From positions 1,806-57,066 of the forward strand of contig NW_001914931.1 of the NCBI RefSeq assembly GCF_000208925.1: a DNA stretch of 55,261 bases, given 5' to 3'. Positions within the stretch are counted from its first letter, which is position 1. Each line of letters opens with the position of its first letter. The position numbers and the translations under genes are program-made. Shown in pieces: positions 53,424-55,261 of the stretch. This DNA comes from Entamoeba histolytica HM-1:IMSS (taxonomy: Eukaryota > Evosea > Mastigamoebida > Endamoebidae). Under the pieces are notes generated by a model. The model had not been told where the DNA came from, ran no database searches, and saw only the letters and a list, made by a program, of their open reading frames with translations.

Positions 53424-54285
53424 CAATTAATTAAGTATTAATAGAATTAGGTTCTGTTATTTCTGGATAAGGGGAGACGAATTTCATCACTTTGTCATTT
53501 CATAGAAATTCTATAGAGTATATTTGGTTATATTAGATCCATTGTTCAATACTGTTTAGCATGTTTTTAATGACTTAATTTTTAACTTTTTTAAAAATGC
53601 CAATTTCAATTTTTATTTTTTCATTTATTCTAATGTTTTCTGCATGTACTAAACTGTTTATTGAAATTATCATTTCAATTATTTGATATCTCTTAATTTC
53701 TCAATTTTCATCACCCTATTCTTTAATTCATTGTATACATTCTTTTATTCTAACACTCTCAATTGATATTGTGATATAAATCACCAGTCATATCATTTAT
53801 TATTCCACTTTTATCTTTTATTTAGTACATATCCATTTTCTTTTCTTTTATTATTTTTATATTGTTTCAATGAATATTTCTAATTATTTATTTTCATTAG
53901 ATTTAAATGTAATTCATTTATTGTTATAATAACATTACCATAATTTCTGTACTTCTTATTCAACATGATGTTTGTTTTATTTTCAATTTCTCTTTATTTG
54001 TCATTACTTGTGTTTCTCATATATTTTCATTTATTCTATTGTAACATTGTTATTTGTGTATATTTCATTGTATTTTTCTTCTATTTTTCTTATTAGATTT
54101 ATTAACCATTTTATTTCTATTGTTTCTGACATTTTTTATTCATTTTATTTCTTTCTTTATTAATTATTATATATTTTTAGATATTTTATTCTTTCTATTA
54201 CTTTGTTTTTAATTTCTTCTTCGTCATATTCATTTAATTTTATGTTGCTTTTTATTCTGCACAACTTCTTTTGTTTATTTATTAT
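53424..54285 (-). mobile_element. Internally deleted LINE (copy C) beside the tRNA
   Basis: It starts with the same LINE 3' end as copy B (caattaattaagtattaata...). About 53424-53840 then aligns with the endonuclease end of copy B (47595 to about 48020). From about 53881 it jumps to sequence matching copy B 49882-50295, the ORF2 N-terminal region. About 1.86 kb covering RT and the zinc knuckle is missing. Many stops occur. The 5' side is cut at about 54285, where an A-rich repeat begins. Its 3' end is 55 bp from the tRNA end, pointing at the tRNA. The alignment was made by eye. Confidence 0.8.
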
Positions 54286-54290
54286 ATTCT

Positions 54291-54529
54291 GAAACGAAAA
54301 AAAACAAATAATTGAAAAAGAAGAGAAGGAAAGATATAAAAGAATAAAAAGAAAGTAAGAAGTAGAAGATGATGAAGAAAGAATAAAAGTAGAAATGTGA
54401 GAAGATAAAAATAAAGAAAAGAAAACGAGAAGATAAATGAAGAAAATAAGGAAAAAATAAAGGATGTAAATTTAATGCAACAAATAAAAAAGTGCAATAA
54501 AAAAAGTGCAAAATTTATTGATGCAAAAT
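54291..54529 (-). repeat. Dispersed AT-rich repeat, minus-orientation copy
   Basis: Inverted copy of the 24170-24371 repeat. It has AACGAAAAAAA at its left edge, a 22-nt identity at 54375-54396 and TGATGCAAAAT at its right edge. It abuts the truncated end of LINE copy C. The plus strand is almost pure A/G in its left half. Confidence 0.5.
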
Positions 54530-55260
54530 ATTTTGAAATAAAAATAATTCATCATTTGATATTATTATATTTGATAATAAATTATATTATATATTAAATA
54601 CATCATATTTATTTATTATTTATCTTTTATTTCTTTTTATTATTTCATATATTAAATTATTATTCATTCATTTATTATTTATATTTCATTTATTAAATAA
54701 AATGAAAATGAAATTGTAAAATATTAATCATTTAAATATTCATGAATAATAATTTATTAATATTTAATAATTGAAATAATAAATAATAATGTAACAATAA
54801 TGATATATTCAATATATTCTTTATTTGATTTGTTCAATATTAGATTATTCTATTTCATTATCATTTCATTGTCTTCATTATTTTATTTCATTTCAATATT
54901 TCATATTCATTTATTATTTTTTTAAAATCAAATAAACAATAATATTGATATTTATTCATCATATTAATTTAATATAATAAATATACACAACATTTCAGAA
55001 TAAAGAATGAATAATTGAGAATGAAAATATTGATTTATTCAATATTTTGTTCAACACAAATTCAATAAAACATATATTTTGATAATACACAAATGAAATA
55101 ATAATGAGATATACAATACTCAAGAATTAATAAAAAAGAAATAAAAAGAATGAATAAATGAATATAAAATTGATAAATAATAGAAGAAAGAAATAGAAAA
55201 ACAAAGAAAAACAAATAATATAAAAAGAATATAAATATATAAAAGAATAAAAAGAAAGTA
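54299..55260. repeat. Direct repeat about 903 bp apart at the window end
   Basis: A 24-nt word starting ATATAAAAGAATAAAAAGAA occurs at 54334-54357 and, without change, at 55237-55260. The flanks to the left (ACAAATAAT...AAAAAG) also match loosely, so the repeated part may be about 55-60 bp. The window ends one base after the second copy. This could be the start of a second repeat unit or a chance product of low complexity. Confidence 0.45.
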
Positions 55261-55261
55261 T
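54530..55261. other. Low-complexity AT-rich end of window
   Basis: No gene was recognised. The left part is A/T-balanced with many ATTTATT and AATAAT words; the right 200 bp is A-rich. It resembles the deserts at 5-9.9 kb and 23.5-24.1 kb. Confidence 0.5.

Noticed and set aside
1..55261. Search for CRISPR arrays, rRNA genes, riboswitches or a prokaryotic-type operon
   Set aside because: No regularly spaced repeats, rRNA motifs or polycistronic gene layout were seen; the gene structure is eukaryotic throughout.

Overview
The window looks like nuclear DNA from an Entamoeba of the E. histolytica type. Base composition is very AT-rich and genes use the standard code. Introns are few and short (about 45-62 nt), mostly starting GTTTGT and ending TAG or AG. 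Several genes carry a GAACT element 20-35 nt before the ATG, as described for Entamoeba core promoters. Lineage markers include a cysteine protease-binding family (CPBF) receptor and R4-type LINEs with a restriction-like endonuclease. The exact species cannot be fixed from the sequence alone.

Layout. 1-5 kb: a small tail-anchored protein, an RRM protein, the proteasome deubiquitinase RPN11 and a membrane-anchored short-chain dehydrogenase. 5.0-9.9 kb: a gene-free low-complexity desert whose strand composition flips from T-rich to A-rich. 9.9-11.9 kb: a TLDc protein and a tRNA-dihydrouridine synthase. 12.5-14.5 kb: a 5'-truncated LINE. 14.7-22.7 kb: a small coiled-coil ORF, a three-exon RhoGAP gene, a CPBF receptor and the AP-3 delta adaptin. 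22.7-25.2 kb: intergenic DNA with a repeat that recurs near the window end. 25.2-36.6 kb: SMC3 (two exons), a pseudokinase, a tetraspanin, glycerol kinase, an RCC1-RasGEF fusion and ribosomal protein eL34. 36.8-40.3 kb: a three-exon Rab, a divergent Rab-GDI and a second Rab with an acidic repeat extension. 41.5-47.5 kb: a PAK/STE20-like kinase with a 5-nt first coding exon, a tandem calponin-homology protein, a coiled-coil protein and a zinc-binding, possibly OB-fold protein. 47.6-55.3 kb: a near full-length but decayed LINE, a solitary intron-containing tRNA-Ile(UAU), an internally deleted LINE 55 bp past the tRNA, and A-rich repeats with a roughly 900-bp spacing.

Functional themes. Membrane traffic and small-GTPase control are well represented: CPBF, AP-3 delta, two Rabs, GDI, RhoGAP, RasGEF, PAK-like kinase, CH-domain actin binder and tetraspanin. 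The rest is housekeeping (RPN11, SMC3, eL34, Dus, glycerol kinase). I found no CRISPR array, prokaryotic-type operon or rRNA gene. The least explained items are the zinc protein at 45.8-47.5 kb, the chimeric LINE beside the tRNA, and the strand-asymmetric deserts.
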